A stretch of DNA of 64,000 nucleotides from Harmonia axyridis (GCF_914767665.1 NC_059504.1:9302501-9366500); one strand, 5' to 3'; numbered from the stretch's first letter, positions 35,618 to 47,076 are shown. Numbers and translations are program-made. The notes: generated by a model not told the origin, from the letters alone.

Positions 35618-36182
35618 CCTCAGATAGATAGAGGGAGCATATGTTATTTTCAGTAAGCAAATTTTGTCCCCAACATAAAGTATCAAATTTGACATGAAGC
35701 TTGCGAAAATAAAAACATATCAGTGATACGAATTTTCACTCAATTCGAGTTTCTCCACAAAGAATGCACTTCTTTGTGCCATAGTGAATCAAAGTTTCAT
35801 ATTAACTCAAAATATATTGAAACGAATACCTAAATATATCAGAAATTCAGAAAACAAACTTCAAGCGCGCCAAACGATGTGAAACAACCGATGACACTAG
35901 GAGAGCATAAGTTGCTAAACCTTGGATTTCAGCAGGTAGATACAGAAAATAATAAATATTCTGCTTATTATAAATTCGAGAATTGGGAAGAATATCGGAT
36001 TCCAAATATTCAAATTTGCATATTTTATCGGGAATCAATCAGTTAAATATATTTAATTCAATATAATAACGATATAGTAAAATTAGAAAAATATATCACA
36101 ATCCGACAACGTTATCTAACCATGTGAAACTAACATGTAAAAATTGCGTATACTCCCTCTATCTATGTTTATTACTCTATGG
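35618..36182 (+). mobile_element. R1 MITE, copy c
   Basis: It opens GATAGATAGAGGGAGCATATG (the outermost ~12 bp of the left TIR are lost) and closes CTCCCTCTATCTATGT followed by TTATTACTCTATGG. All internal R1 landmarks are present in order. The right TIR is the best preserved of the four copies. Non-coding. Confidence 0.75.
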
Positions 36183-37262
36183 AAGGCACCAATTCTTTCC
36201 GTCCTGTGTATTCATATGTATTTGCAGAAAATTTCCTCTACCAACTATGATGGTTTCTCGTACATTTGAAAATCATAATAACTGTCCATTTTGAATATTT
36301 TTGGATGATGAACAGATATTTAACCGAAACAAAATGAACAAATCTATTCCTAGGAAACGATTTTATAGGCAATCAGGTATATTGATTGATATATTTTGCT
36401 ATTTAAAAATAAAAATTGTATCTTAACATCGTAGTAAACTCACATTCCCAAAAAACAACATTTACAATATTGATCCAGAAAGTATTGGTTATCATTTCGC
36501 TAGAAAAAATTCTTCTGGGAATGTTTGATATCTTAGGAAGTCCATGTTCTGCTTAAATTTAATGTATTAACATAAGTGCTCCCATTCAACGAATGATATA
36601 AAAATTGACAATCACAGTTCATTTGTCAGATGAGAAAAATCAATTTTTTCTTATTATTCTCTTCATTGTGAAATTGACCAATCATAGAACACTATTCTCA
36701 GAATAAATTCGGTTCAAATCATTGTATAATAGTGCACATCATTGCGTTTATTTGTTTGTTTATCCTTCATATCCTTCTCCTTTGGTCGTTTATCAGTTAT
36801 TATTGCCAAAAGTTTTTGAAAACAATAATTTCTCAATCATTCCAATAAATTGAATTTATATATCATTTCCAATGAAATTTTCACATAAATATTCTGAGAG
36901 AGATTTCTGAGGTTTACTCGTAACCTTTTCTCCGACGCCTTTTGAAAAGAATTGCTGGCAAGTGTAATCGAGTTAATCAAGACACAAACATAACTAACTA
37001 AATGTCAAAATATTTGAGAATATGAAGCAAATGTCAAATATCATTTCGAAAAACATCACAATTGAAACATAGAATCACCCTGTTGAAAATTTTCCAATTA
37101 AAATATTGTCGTACCCTTCAATATAATCAGTGAAATTTATTCATCTCATCATCAGGGCATTTATAGATTTTCTTTATGAGAAATGTAGAGAACCAGATAT
37201 ATTCGCATCGTAAATTAAATATTATCTTAGCAGACAACAATTACCACAGTTTACAAGCGAAC
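36183..37262. other. Unassigned AT-rich DNA
   Basis: No gene or repeat is recognised. Confidence 0.4.
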
Positions 37263-37280
37263 ATAATAATAATAATAATG
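37263..37280 (-). repeat. (ATT)n microsatellite tail of the retrotransposon
   Basis: Six ATA/AAT-type triplets on the plus strand mark the likely 3' terminus of the element on the minus strand. Microsatellite tails are typical of CR1-like LINEs that prime on their own 3' repeats. Confidence 0.55.
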
Positions 37281-37489
37281 TTTATTCAAAGCAATCATAT
37301 AAATAAACATAATAAGTTACAGAGGTCTCCATTTCAGAGAATGGATGCCTGTGCGTAACATAAAACTTAACAATTTTCTTAACTGTGGTGATTATAACTA
37401 AGGTTTAATTCATGTATAAGAAAAACTAATTAACAACAATTTTCAATCATTGTACAGTCTGAGTCATAAGTCGAATTTGGGAAAAAAAA

Positions 37490-37576
37490 TGTCGATTCTG
37501 AGGAAGTTGTCGACGTCGGTAAAATGTCAAAATTGGGTAAGCTGTCATAATCAGGTAGGTGGTCAAAATCGAGGTA
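37490..37576 (-). repeat. ~18-bp minisatellite in the 3' UTR
   Basis: Five diverged tandem units on the plus strand start TGTCGATTC, TGTCGACGTC, TGTCAAAATTG, TGTCATAATC and GGTCAAAATC at 17-18 bp spacing. They lie directly after the ORF2 stop and may be part of the RNA recognised by the reverse transcriptase. Confidence 0.6.
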
Positions 37577-37590
37577 TTATTATTGAATAT

Positions 37591-40515
37591 TCATTTATCT
37601 TCTTCTTGATTTATTATGATTTTAATAAATTTACGACCTTGTTCTAGAATCCAAAATTTGATTTTATTTTTGAAACGCTTAAAATTTTTTATTTTCTTCA
37701 GGTATTCAGGAATCTTAGCATATAGGCGAGGTGCAATGTAGTTACAGGTTCTTTGTCCTATTCTTTTTTTTGATCTCTGGGTCTGGTAGGTATTATCTCT
37801 ATTTCTTGTGTTGAATGGGTGATCAATTTTAGCCAGTTTTAACTTTCCTTTGAAAATATTTGTCATTATTTTGAGGCTATATAGTTGTCTAGCATCCAAC
37901 ACTTTTGAAATTTCGTAAAGCTGTTCACTTGGATACCTGATTTTTTTTCCGAATATTATTCTTAAAATCCATCTTTGAGTAACGTTCAGATTTTCCAAGT
38001 GTTTATCGTATATACCTCCCCAACCTAAGATCCCATAGTTGATCTGGGATTGGACCAAGGCGTTGAACAGAATCATCAAATATTTAGAACTTCTAAAATA
38101 CTTTTTCATTGTTCTAAATTTGTACAGCAGACCTCTTAGTTTTTTGACTACATGGTGAATGTGGTGATCCCATTTTAAATTTGAATCTATTATCACGCCA
38201 AGATATCGAATAGCTGCTGTTTCGGGAATTGTTATATCTGAGTTAACCTCAATATTTCCTATAGATGGCAGGCCAGTAGAATATGACGAGAAAGGCATGT
38301 ATTTTGTTTTAGTGCAATTTAAAGTAAGTTTGTTTGCTTGAAACCAGAGTTGCAAATTGGTAAAATCATTTTCAACTTTTTTTTTAAGATTGTCCCATGT
38401 ATCTGCTCGATAGTGTATAGCGGTGTCGTCAGCAAAACTAATTATATGACCAGTGGTATTGCATTTTAACAAGCTATTTATGTAAATTAAAAACAGAACT
38501 GGACCGAGAACAGTCCCCTGTGGAACCCCATAAGTAACTGCTCTCAAAGAACTTATGTTTCCATTAATTTCTACCATCTGTCGACGATTGGTCAAATAAC
38601 TTTTCAGCAGCTCGTTACTGACTCCACGGAAACCACAACTCCAAAGTTTATTTAGTAATTTCTTGTGACTGACAGTATCGAATGCTTTCGCAAGGTCCAC
38701 GAATACACATAAGCTAGGAATTTTTCCATCTAAGCATTCATAAATTTTATCAGTAAGCTCACGTATAGCGTCTTCGGTGGATCTGCCTCGCCTAAATCCA
38801 AATTGACCTTTATCCAGAATATTATTTTGGTCAAGGAAAGAAATCATTCTATGCTTTAGGATTTTTTCTATTATTATAGAAATATTTGAAATTAATGAAA
38901 TCGGTCTGTAATTGCATATTTTAGTTTTATCTCCACTTTTGTAGAGTGGTTTTATTTTACCAATCTTCAATACATTTGGAAAAATACCACTTTCAAAACA
39001 ATAATTTATCAGGTCAGAGAGGGGTGCGGAAATTTCTGCTTTTATTTGTTTTAATGTTTCTGCTTGTAAGCCGTCATTTCCGGGAGATTTTCCATTTTTC
39101 AATTTTTCGATTGTTGCTTCTATTTCTTGAAGATTTGTTGGAGTTAGGAAGAATGTTTCACCTACAGAAATATTTTTCTCTTGATAGTTCTCTATGTTTG
39201 GAATATTTTCTGCATATTCCTCTCCTAAAGTACTATAATGTTTGTTGAAAGCTTCGGTGATTTCTTTCGGATTATCTGAAGGGCCATTTTCTGTTTCGAT
39301 TGTTTTAATTTCCGTTGTCGGTTTTTTCTCATTACAAATGTTTTTTACATAATCCCATATGCCTTTTGTTTCTGATTCGTTTTTTGAAATAAATTTCTCC
39401 AAGTTATTTTTCTTTGCCTCGTCAATAAGTTGCTGTATCTGATTTTTTAAGTTGCGATAAGTGTTCTTTAGCTCGAGATTATCCGGTTCCTCTTTAAGTT
39501 CCATGTATATATCATTTTTTTTGTTTATTAATTTTAATAGAGATGGTGTTATCCAGGGTTTTCGCTTAACATTTTTGCTCTTAAGCTTCACACTATGAGT
39601 GTTTTTGTTAATATGACTCGTCAGAATATTGAGGAATGTCTCAGTTGCGGAGTGTGCGCCGACTTCTGAGTACATTTTTTGCCAGGTCTCATTTATTAGA
39701 TCTTTTTTCAGTTGCTCATAATTCACATAAATCTTCTCTCTGCTTTTATTTTTTGATACTTTATGCTCACTTGTTTTATTACAAGACAACATAATCGGAT
39801 AGTGGTCGGTAATTAAGTATTGTATAATACAGCCGTTTTTGTCATTTGAATTAAAATTTGTATTCCACCCTTTAATATAAAAATGATCTAGACAAGATCC
39901 GCTCTCTGGTCTTGTGCATTTGTTTATCACAGATGTGAATCCAAAACTCTGCATAATATTCTTGTACTCTTCTACAAAATCTTCATTTGAGAGGGTGTTA
40001 ATATTAATATCACCTACTATTACATGTTCTGAAGATAAGGAACTTTCTAGATAGTTATATAAACTTTGATTGAAGAGTTTTGTACATTGTTGTGGAGATC
40101 TGTAGATTGCCGTCACTTTCCTGCTATTGCGGCTATTATTTTTGAGAGAGATTTCTACCGCCTTGGTTTCCCCAATTTCAATAACTTCATAATCAAAGTT
40201 CAAGTATTTTTTAACATAGACCACAACCCCGTCGTTTTTATTGTAATTCCCTTTATTATAAACAGTGTCGAACCCGTTCAGATGAAACAGATTCAGGTTT
40301 TCAATTTGAAATGTTTCCGTCAGTACAATTATTTCGAACTCCAAAGACAAATATTCTAAAAATGCGACAAACTCCGGAAAATTCAAATTAATACTACGTA
40401 CATTCATATGCAATATGTTAAACTTATCATTAAAATTATGACTTTTTAGATTTACAATATTTTCCATAGGAGTATCGTATGTTTCACATTCATAGTCTCG
40501 GATATACTGATTCAT
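37591..40515 (-). CDS. ORF2: endonuclease-reverse transcriptase, intact
   Basis: This is a 974-residue uninterrupted polyprotein of a non-LTR retrotransposon, used for target-primed reverse transcription. Residues ~30-245 are an APE-type endonuclease: HMNVRSI (Asn38), LTETF (Glu67), AIYRSPQ, GDININ (169-172), CLDHFYI (210-211) and the terminal TDHYP (237-240). Residues ~460-790 are the RT: KSPGNDG, NYRPISL, QFGFRRGRSTEDAI, FVDLAKAFD (catalytic Asp607), YGVPQGTVLGP and FADD (694-697). The C-terminal part contains RWILRIIFGKK and a LYEISKVLDARQLY block typical of CR1-like polymerases. The ATG at 40515 is the first in frame after the ORF1-like stop. All key residues are present, so the enzyme may be functional. 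The antisense ORFs inside are shadows. Confidence 0.95.
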   Translation of the reverse strand: MNQYIRDYECETYDTPMENIVNLKSHNFNDKFNILHMNVRSINLNFPEFVAFLEYLSLEFEIIVLTETFQIENLNLFHLNGFDTVYNKGNYNKNDGVVVYVKKYLNFDYEVIEIGETKAVEISLKNNSRNSRKVTAIYRSPQQCTKLFNQSLYNYLESSLSSEHVIVGDININTLSNEDFVEEYKNIMQSFGFTSVINKCTRPESGSCLDHFYIKGWNTNFNSNDKNGCIIQYLITDHYPIMLSCNKTSEHKVSKNKSREKIYVNYEQLKKDLINETWQKMYSEVGAHSATETFLNILTSHINKNTHSVKLKSKNVKRKPWITPSLLKLINKKNDIYMELKEEPDNLELKNTYRNLKNQIQQLIDEAKKNNLEKFISKNESETKGIWDYVKNICNEKKPTTEIKTIETENGPSDNPKEITEAFNKHYSTLGEEYAENIPNIENYQEKNISVGETFFLTPTNLQEIEATIEKLKNGKSPGNDGLQAETLKQIKAEISAPLSDLINYCFESGIFPNVLKIGKIKPLYKSGDKTKICNYRPISLISNISIIIEKILKHRMISFLDQNNILDKGQFGFRRGRSTEDAIRELTDKIYECLDGKIPSLCVFVDLAKAFDTVSHKKLLNKLWSCGFRGVSNELLKSYLTNRRQMVEINGNISSLRAVTYGVPQGTVLGPVLFLIYINSLLKCNTTGHIISFADDTAIHYRADTWDNLKKKVENDFTNLQLWFQANKLTLNCTKTKYMPFSSYSTGLPSIGNIEVNSDITIPETAAIRYLGVIIDSNLKWDHHIHHVVKKLRGLLYKFRTMKKYFRSSKYLMILFNALVQSQINYGILGWGGIYDKHLENLNVTQRWILRIIFGKKIRYPSEQLYEISKVLDARQLYSLKIMTNIFKGKLKLAKIDHPFNTRNRDNTYQTQRSKKRIGQRTCNYIAPRLYAKIPEYLKKIKNFKRFKNKIKFWILEQGRKFIKIIINQEEDK

Positions 40516-40591
40516 GGTAAGGAATGCTAAAGATATGACTACATGTAATGTTCAACAAAGCGGTGTAATTTAAATTGTTTAAAGAGTTAAC

Positions 40592-40996
40592 TTACTTGAT
40601 ATGATTAATGTATTTTTCAGTCTCTCGAAAGTTTTTTAACACTGCGTTGATCCATGTCTTGGTCTCAATCTTGGTTGATCGTTTTTCTTCGGCGAAATTT
40701 TCTTCTTTAATACTTTATAGTGAAGCGTTGACTTCGGTGTTGTTTTTGCTATTTGGTGATCTTTTTTTTTCTAGATTTGATTTCGATGAACTTGTATCTT
40801 TTAGAGTTTCCGTATCCTCCCAGATTGACTCGTTCGTGTTTTCGTCTTCTTCGTTTGTTGCGCTTCCCCCGTGTTTGCTTGTTGATGGGGTTGGTGGTGC
40901 ACTGCTTGCTTTGTTTTCAACTTGTTTATTGATAAGATCTTGTACAGTGTATATGGCGCTTCCAACTATGAGACGGTTTCCTCTTATGAAAGCACT
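40592..40996 (-). pseudogene. ORF1-like 3' fragment upstream of ORF2
   Basis: On the minus strand a frame reads AFIRGNRLIVGSAIY, TVQDLINKQVENKASS, then a Ser/Pro/Glu-rich linker (APPTPSTSKHGG, NEEDENTNESIWED) to a TAA at 40717-40715. The same frame then stays open for 40 more codons (SIKEENFAEEKRSTKIETKT, WINAVLKNFRETEKY) to a TAA at 40592. Charge, low complexity and position 76 bp before ORF2 suggest the C-terminal part of a gag-like ORF1 with one stop. A TTTTTTGTTAG sequence at its start resembles a splice acceptor, so it could also be a spliced or 5'-rearranged piece. The plus-strand ORF at 40608-41024 is its complement. Confidence 0.45.
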
Positions 40997-41010
40997 AACA
41001 AAAAAGAAAA

Positions 41011-41741
41011 CAGAAAGTTCATAAAAAAATGTATTATTTTTATTCTATAAATCTTTCTCGACTAAGCCAGTAGTTTTATGATAATGATATGAATTATTAT
41101 TAATGAATCTTGATGAACAAGACCACTTTACTCATTACGCCTACTTATTATCTTCTTTCAGATTCATCTTAACAGCCTGATTATATTGTTTATATCATAA
41201 TATGCATATTAGATTATCACAACATCGTAAATTGATTCGGCGAAAAGCCTATGAATATGTAATTTTATTTCTGAGAGAAAATTCGCCCGCATAATAATTC
41301 AGGTTTACGATGCATTATGTCGTTTCAGGTATCCGAAGTGATTATATTCAAAACTAGCGGCTGCAAAGTTTCCGCGCAAGATTGCCAAACTTACGCTGCA
41401 CACTTTCCTACCAGTACGTGCTGATGCGACATGAGTCAGTTTATCCCCGGTCTCAATTCCATGATTAATTGAAAGACAATTAGCATATTCCTAAGCTTCC
41501 GAAAGATGCTGTATGTAAATGATTCAATCCTCTCGCTCTAACTTCCCATTGAATTTCATTATCGTGTTCATCCAGGGTAGATTAGTCACTGGCAGTATCT
41601 TTCTTTACGACAAAGAAGATGAAGTAGCATATCGTCCAATTTGCTGAGAGTTCGGGATAGTTCAAATCCTGTCAAAAAATTCCAAAAAAATACAGACGAC
41701 GACTCAGAAGCTAGCTCAGACAGTGTGTATGATTTTATGTG
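41011..41741. other. Unassigned DNA
   Basis: No gene or repeat is recognised. A locally GC-richer patch lies near 41340-41460. Confidence 0.35.
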
Positions 41742-42627
41742 TACAACTTTGCTTCCGCCGTTTTGAAATAAATGGCTGTAGCGGTAAGTGCTAGTCGAAA
41801 TGAATAGATATGCCATACAATAAGCTTAAGTATCTGTAAACATAACTACAAAAAATTAGTCGATTTGTGTGTCTGCATCATAAAGTTATTCTCGATAAAA
41901 CATGTCAGTTACGAGTCAAATTCTCGTCGTTTGCGGTTTTAATTTTCTGCTTTAATATGAAGAAATCTGTGGCTGAGGCTCATCAAAAGCTCTAAAGTAC
42001 CTATGGTGAGGCCGCTATTAGTGAAAGAACGTGTCGAGAGTAGTTTCAACGCTTCAAGGACGGTGATATTGACGTCGGAGACCAGCATGGCGGTGAACTA
42101 GAGAAGGTTTTCGAAGATGCAGAATTGTAGGCATTACTTGATCAAAACTCGTGTCAAACTTAACAAGAATTGGCAAGATCATTTGGAGTAACGCAACAAG
42201 CCATTTCAAAGGGCTTGAAAGTCATGGAAATTATTCAGAAAAAAAGAAATTTTGTGACACACGGGTTGAAGTCGAGAGATATTGAACGGCGTTTGTTTGC
42301 TTGTGAACAGCTGCTTGCAAGGCTAAAACGATAGGGATTTCTGCATCTCATTTTGAATGGAGACGAAAAATGGGTTCATCACGATAATCCAAAGCGCAGA
42401 AAATCATTGGGATATCTCGGCCATGCTTCTACGTCGACGGCCAAACCGAATATTTACGGTTTCAAGGTCATGCTCAATATTTGGTAGCATCAGCTCGACG
42501 TTGTGTATTATGAGTTGTTGAAACCGGCTGAAACAACCACAGACAATCGTTATCGAACGCAATTAAAACGTTTGAGTCGAGCATTGCAAGGCAATCTGCC
42601 GCAATACAACGAGAGACATGATAAAGT
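41742..42627 (+). pseudogene. Mariner B3, 3'-truncated
   Basis: The 5' TIR TACAACTTTGCTTCCGCCG at 41742 is followed by the family leader and an ATG at 41902. A one-base deletion shifts the frame at once. Later frames give KKSVAEAHQKL, TYGEAAISERTCRE, FQRFKDGDIDVGDQHGGELE, KVFEDAEL, TQQAISKGLKVMEIIQKK, HGLKSRDIERRLFACEQLLA, NGDEKWVHHDNPKRRKSLGY, NIYGFKVMLNIW, QLDVVYYELLKPAETTTDNR, LSRALQGNLPQYNERHDKV. It stops just before the block that would hold the second catalytic Asp. The 3' TIR is absent. Confidence 0.82.
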
Positions 42628-43600
42628 AGGTAACATTGCTGCACACAGCAATATGTCATCAATCTTTCAAGCATAAGTTGTGATCAATTCATTTCTATTC
42701 ACCTGACGATGTGTACATAACAAAATACGTGCAGCCATTCTTAAAAATCATCTAGTCATAAATTATTAACTATTTTATTATTCATTTCATGAATTTTCAT
42801 TCAGTATGAATCAACTCGATATTTTAATTCCAATTTTTTGTAGTATTTTTCTATTATTCCCAATTCAAATTTGGCAATAATTACATTTTGTTATTTCTAT
42901 CATTGCAATTTGATATGCTTCGAGGAACATGATAATAGCCAGAAAAAGTTTTATTCAATTTCAGTTGGTTGTTCTATGGAAAATGATGAGTATTTTGTTT
43001 CATCGAATGAAAAACAAATTCTCGTCTGTATTTATTTATTTTACGCAATAAGTTTTAGTGCCTCGAATAATCCTAATTGTGGTACTTTCACATGCATTCC
43101 TGGAGCCTAATTCTATTATTACTATAAATATAAGTGGAATAATTGGTTACTCAGAATAATTTTCAAAATTTTCATTCTTGCGAACTTGATATTTTTCCAC
43201 AACGAATCAGGATTTGAATCAAAAGAAGAGTTGTATTAATTTCCATTTTAGCTATCTCTTTGTTCTCATCTTACCGACTCTATAGTATAACCACATGTGA
43301 GCTGAATGAGATTGTTGAATAAATTCTTCGCACCCTATGTAGGTAAGGGACACATTAATTCTAGGCGGACCGCAGTCTAACAGCGTATCAGCAAAATACA
43401 ATTAAGCAGCACAAAGGGTTGCTGTTATTGATGATGAATCTCCGTGAAAATAAACCATCGAGATAAAACATACTCTTGTTTGTGCGCAATCTAGTTTTCG
43501 AGAGTAATTCAATGCAAATTACTCGATTGTAAAAGCTTTTTTTTTGGTTATTTGGAAATATAAAAGTACCTCATTCGAGTATAATACCTTCTCTTTTTAT
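42628..43600. other. Unassigned AT-rich DNA
   Basis: No gene is recognised. The 79-codon ORF at 42871-43110 is featureless. Confidence 0.4.
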
Positions 43601-43612
43601 AAACGTGTTGTT

Positions 43613-44675
43613 TTATTGGAACGTTTCAATTTTAATCGTTCGTAATTCGGATTCCCAAAATCCATAATCCAAGTGAGTGCTTTCTTTATTTTTATACATA
43701 AGCGTACAACTCTGCTTTCGAAATTCGAGGATCCATCGTAAATAACTGGTTATACATTTATGATTGTCCATCGCTGGCCACTTCTTTCTGCCATCTATCG
43801 GGCCGTAGGAATCCAGTCGTAAGTCCTTCAATGCTCGGCTCAAACGCATTGATTGCGTTCCATAACGATCGCCTGTGATTGTTTCAGTAGGTATCAACAA
43901 CTAATAATACTCTACGCTGAGCTGGTGCCACCAAATACTGAGCATGACCTTGGAACCGTGAATATTCGGTTTGGTCGTCAACTTGGTGGAAGCATGGCTG
44001 GGATATCCCCATGATTTTCTGCGCTTGGTATTATCGTAATGAACTCATTTTTCATCTCTAGTCACAAAGCGATTCAGAAATCCACTCTGTCTTTGCCTTG
44101 CAAGCAGCTGTTCACAAGAAAACAAAAGCCGTTCAGCACCACTCGGTTTCAACTCGTACGACACCCAATTTCCTTGTTTCTGAATCATTCCCATGGTTTT
44201 AAGACGTTTTGAAATGGCTTGTTGCTACTCCCAATGATCCTGCCAATTCTTGTTGCGTGAGTCTTTATCAAGTAATGTCTTCAATTCTGCATCTTTGAAA
44301 TCCATTTCTTTTCCACCGTTATGTTGGTCTTCGACGTCAAAATCACCAATCTTGCAGCGTTGAAACCATTCTAGGCACGATCTTTCATTAATAGCAGCCT
44401 CACTATAAGTATTTGAGAGCATTTGATGAGCCTCAGCGGCAGATTGCTTCATATTAAAGCAGAAAATTGAAACCTTTCGCAAATGACGAGAATTTGGCTC
44501 GTAAACTGACATGTTTCATCGAGAATAGCTTTACGATGCGGACACAAATCGACTAATATTTTGATGGCGATATGTCAAATACCTAAGCTCAATGTATGAC
44601 ATCAGCGTTCTATTATTTGCGACTACTACTTACGTCGACATCCATCTATTGCCAAATGGCGAAAGCAAAGTTGTA
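43613..44675 (-). pseudogene. Mariner B4, 3'-truncated and fused to unrelated sequence
   Basis: The 5' TIR lies at about 44655-44675. The N-terminal ORF (44512-44225) reads MSVYEPNSRHLRKVSIFCFN, QSAAEAHQMLSNTYSEAAIN, then ERSCLEWFQRCKIGDFDVED and DAELKTLLDKD. A frameshift follows and the middle part is degraded. A second ORF (43900-43613) starts within PTETITGDRYGTQSMRLSRA. It then leaves the mariner after LKD and continues 65 codons of unknown sequence (RLDSYGPIDGRKKWPAMDNH onward) to a TAA that overlaps an AATAAA. The catalytic second and third Asp blocks are missing. Confidence 0.78.
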
Positions 44676-46490
44676 TACCTAATAGAAAAAAAAAATTTCG
44701 ATCTTGCTAATACTTATGTCACAAAATGGCATATGCGCACATATTGACATATTCAAAACTATTTTTCATACGTTTATGCGCGCTTTTTTCCTGCGAACAA
44801 TGCTTCATCATTTCAACCTGTCGTGCATACGACAAATTTCGAAAGGAATGTACCAAACTTCGTGAGAATCATGGATAGCATATGGGTATGAAAATTTTTT
44901 TTGGAATTTCGATATTTAAGAATTTAGATTTCCCTGAAATTTTGAATGTACGTTCATAATGAGGAAGTGTGTTTTTCAAAATTCAGCTGTGTCGATTTCA
45001 TAGCACATCATCAATTTTTTCTGTCAACCTTCTCAGTCACAAAATATTTATCGGTTGATTTGTTTCGAACAGTTATTCACGGAAGCAGTCTGGAACATGT
45101 TGGGACGCAATAGATACGGAATGGTGGACTATTTAGTTCATGATAAGAAGGCGCAACATCCATTTTCTAAAAGTAAGATATAAGTATAAAATTTGTCGAC
45201 ACAAAATGGCGAAGGCGCCAGTGTACAAGTACTTAGTAAATTATTGAATTGTTTTCATTCCGGACAATTTTTCATGCTGAAAACCTCCATGAGATTGTAT
45301 TAAATATCTTCCCTAACTTCTGTGGTAATCGTGTGGATTGTTTTGTGATGGATAAAGTACAAACATACATTGGTTTTTATAAATAGTGATTTGAGTCATT
45401 CACTTATGGTTTAACTCGCTTCCTCACCCACCGCCAAAAACCCGATCTATGCCACTGAAGAGCCCTCAACGAAAATGCACCACTTAACTCTTAGACCGAT
45501 CGAAATATTCCTGTTAAGCCCTGTTAGCAGTTTCACAAGTTGAGAACATAATACCGTTAGGGACATCGCCTGGAGCGGTATCTTCACCGGCGCCAATGGG
45601 CCAGCCCTAACTTGATTAATTCCGTATTATAATCCACTATGCTCTAGTTGATTCGGACTTGCAGAACGAATTCTGAGCGGATTGAATTCGGAAGTTTTCC
45701 AGAAATTAGATGATACAAATTAGGGCGATGGGATAGGCCGCTGTAATTAACTTCGTTGAGCAGGACGAAATGTTTGAATTTCAGTCCGATATCTTTTGCC
45801 CCTCGTTGAGTGCCATTCTGGAGGTAGTTCTGGAGATAGCAGGCAGCTTTTTTATGTTGTTTGTGCATCATTGTCAATTATTCAAATGTCCTCGTGAAAC
45901 TTTTCTGAAATCCCAGGGAACTTTACATATTTAAGTGAGATTCGAGCCGCTTGAGTTCCAAGATAATTAGTTTTCGGAAATTAAAATTATGTGCTGATGA
46001 TCTGTCTGGTACACCATTTTTTATTTTTTTTTTTATTTCTTCCTCTTCATCTTCCATTTCGTTTGTTAATTTAGCAATCAATTAAGAAGTTGATTAGGAA
46101 ATTTTTCGTTTCTTGACTGTTTTATTCATCTTTGAACTTTTTATTCTTTTTGACTTCATTTTTTATCTGTTTTAGTTTTCAATTTTTTTCTTCAACCTTG
46201 TTGAGTATTGTAAGCTCATTGAAAGTAATATGTAATTACGTAGTTTTTATTTTGTTTTGTTTTATTCGCATATGTTGCAAGTACATAATAAGAAGACAAA
46301 CTCCTTTGGTGTTCGCGTATCCTCTTCTTGAATGACCTTCCTCTTGATCCAATGTGAACCACAGCTCATCATTATTGTTTTTGATTAAAATTTCCAACTT
46401 ATTAATTGTTCTAAAAAATATTTCACACCTCAATTTGTCCTTCAAGCATTCAGCAATAAAATAAATAAAACGGTAATTCAGTTGTAGACA
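44676..46490. other. Unassigned DNA
   Basis: No recognised gene. CACAAAATGGC blocks at about 44717 and 45200 resemble those near 53690. A GC-richer patch lies at 45420-45620. Poly-T runs occur near 46020-46040. Confidence 0.35.
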
Positions 46491-47076
46491 AAGAGTAATG
46501 AACATAGATAGAGGGAACATATACCATTTTCAGTAAGCAAATTTTGTCCCCAACATGAACTATTAAATTTGACATGAAGCACGCGGAAATGGAGACATAT
46601 CAGTGATACGATATTCCATTCAATTTGCGAGTTTCTCCACAAAGAACTCACTTCTTATGTGCCATATTGAATCAACGTTTCATTTTAACTCAAAATATAT
46701 TGAAATAAATACCTAAATATATCAGAAATTCAGAAAAAAAAACTTCAAGCGCGCCAAACGACGTGAAACGACTGATGACGCTGGGAGAGCAAAAGTTTCC
46801 AAACCTTGGATTTCAGCAGGTAGATACAGAAAATAATAAATATTCCGCTTATTATAAATTCGACAATTCGAAAAAATATCGAATTCCAAATATTAAAATT
46901 AGCTTGTTAAATCGGGAATCACACAAATAAATATATTTCATTTAATTGAACACATTTATAATGATATAGTGAAATTGTGTATTTGAAAATATATCACAAT
47001 CCGACAACGTAATCTAACCATGTTGAGGACATGTAAAAATTGCGTATACTCCCCCTTATTTATGTTAATTACACTT
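46491..47076 (+). mobile_element. R1 MITE, copy d
   Basis: It starts AAGAGTAATGAACATAGATA and ends TACTCCCCCTTATTTATG followed by TTAATTACACTTTG. All internal R1 landmarks are present, including CTTCAAGCGCGCCAAACG and GATTTCAGCAGGTAGATAC. Non-coding. Confidence 0.75.

Larger units (their letters stand above)
37263..41010 (-). mobile_element. CR1/Jockey-group non-LTR retrotransposon
   Basis: The element reads on the minus strand. It comprises an ORF1-like remnant (about 40996-40592), a 76-bp gap, the complete EN-RT ORF2 (40515-37591), a ~310-bp 3' UTR with ~18-bp minisatellite repeats, and a terminal (ATT)n tail at 37280-37263. The trinucleotide tail in place of poly(A) fits CR1-like rather than classical Jockey elements. 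The 5' limit is uncertain because no complete ORF1 is visible. Confidence 0.78.

Noticed and set aside
38946..41024. Plus-strand ORFs of 97-138 codons over the retrotransposon
   Set aside because: They are complements of ORF2 and of the ORF1-like frame, which have strong domain evidence.
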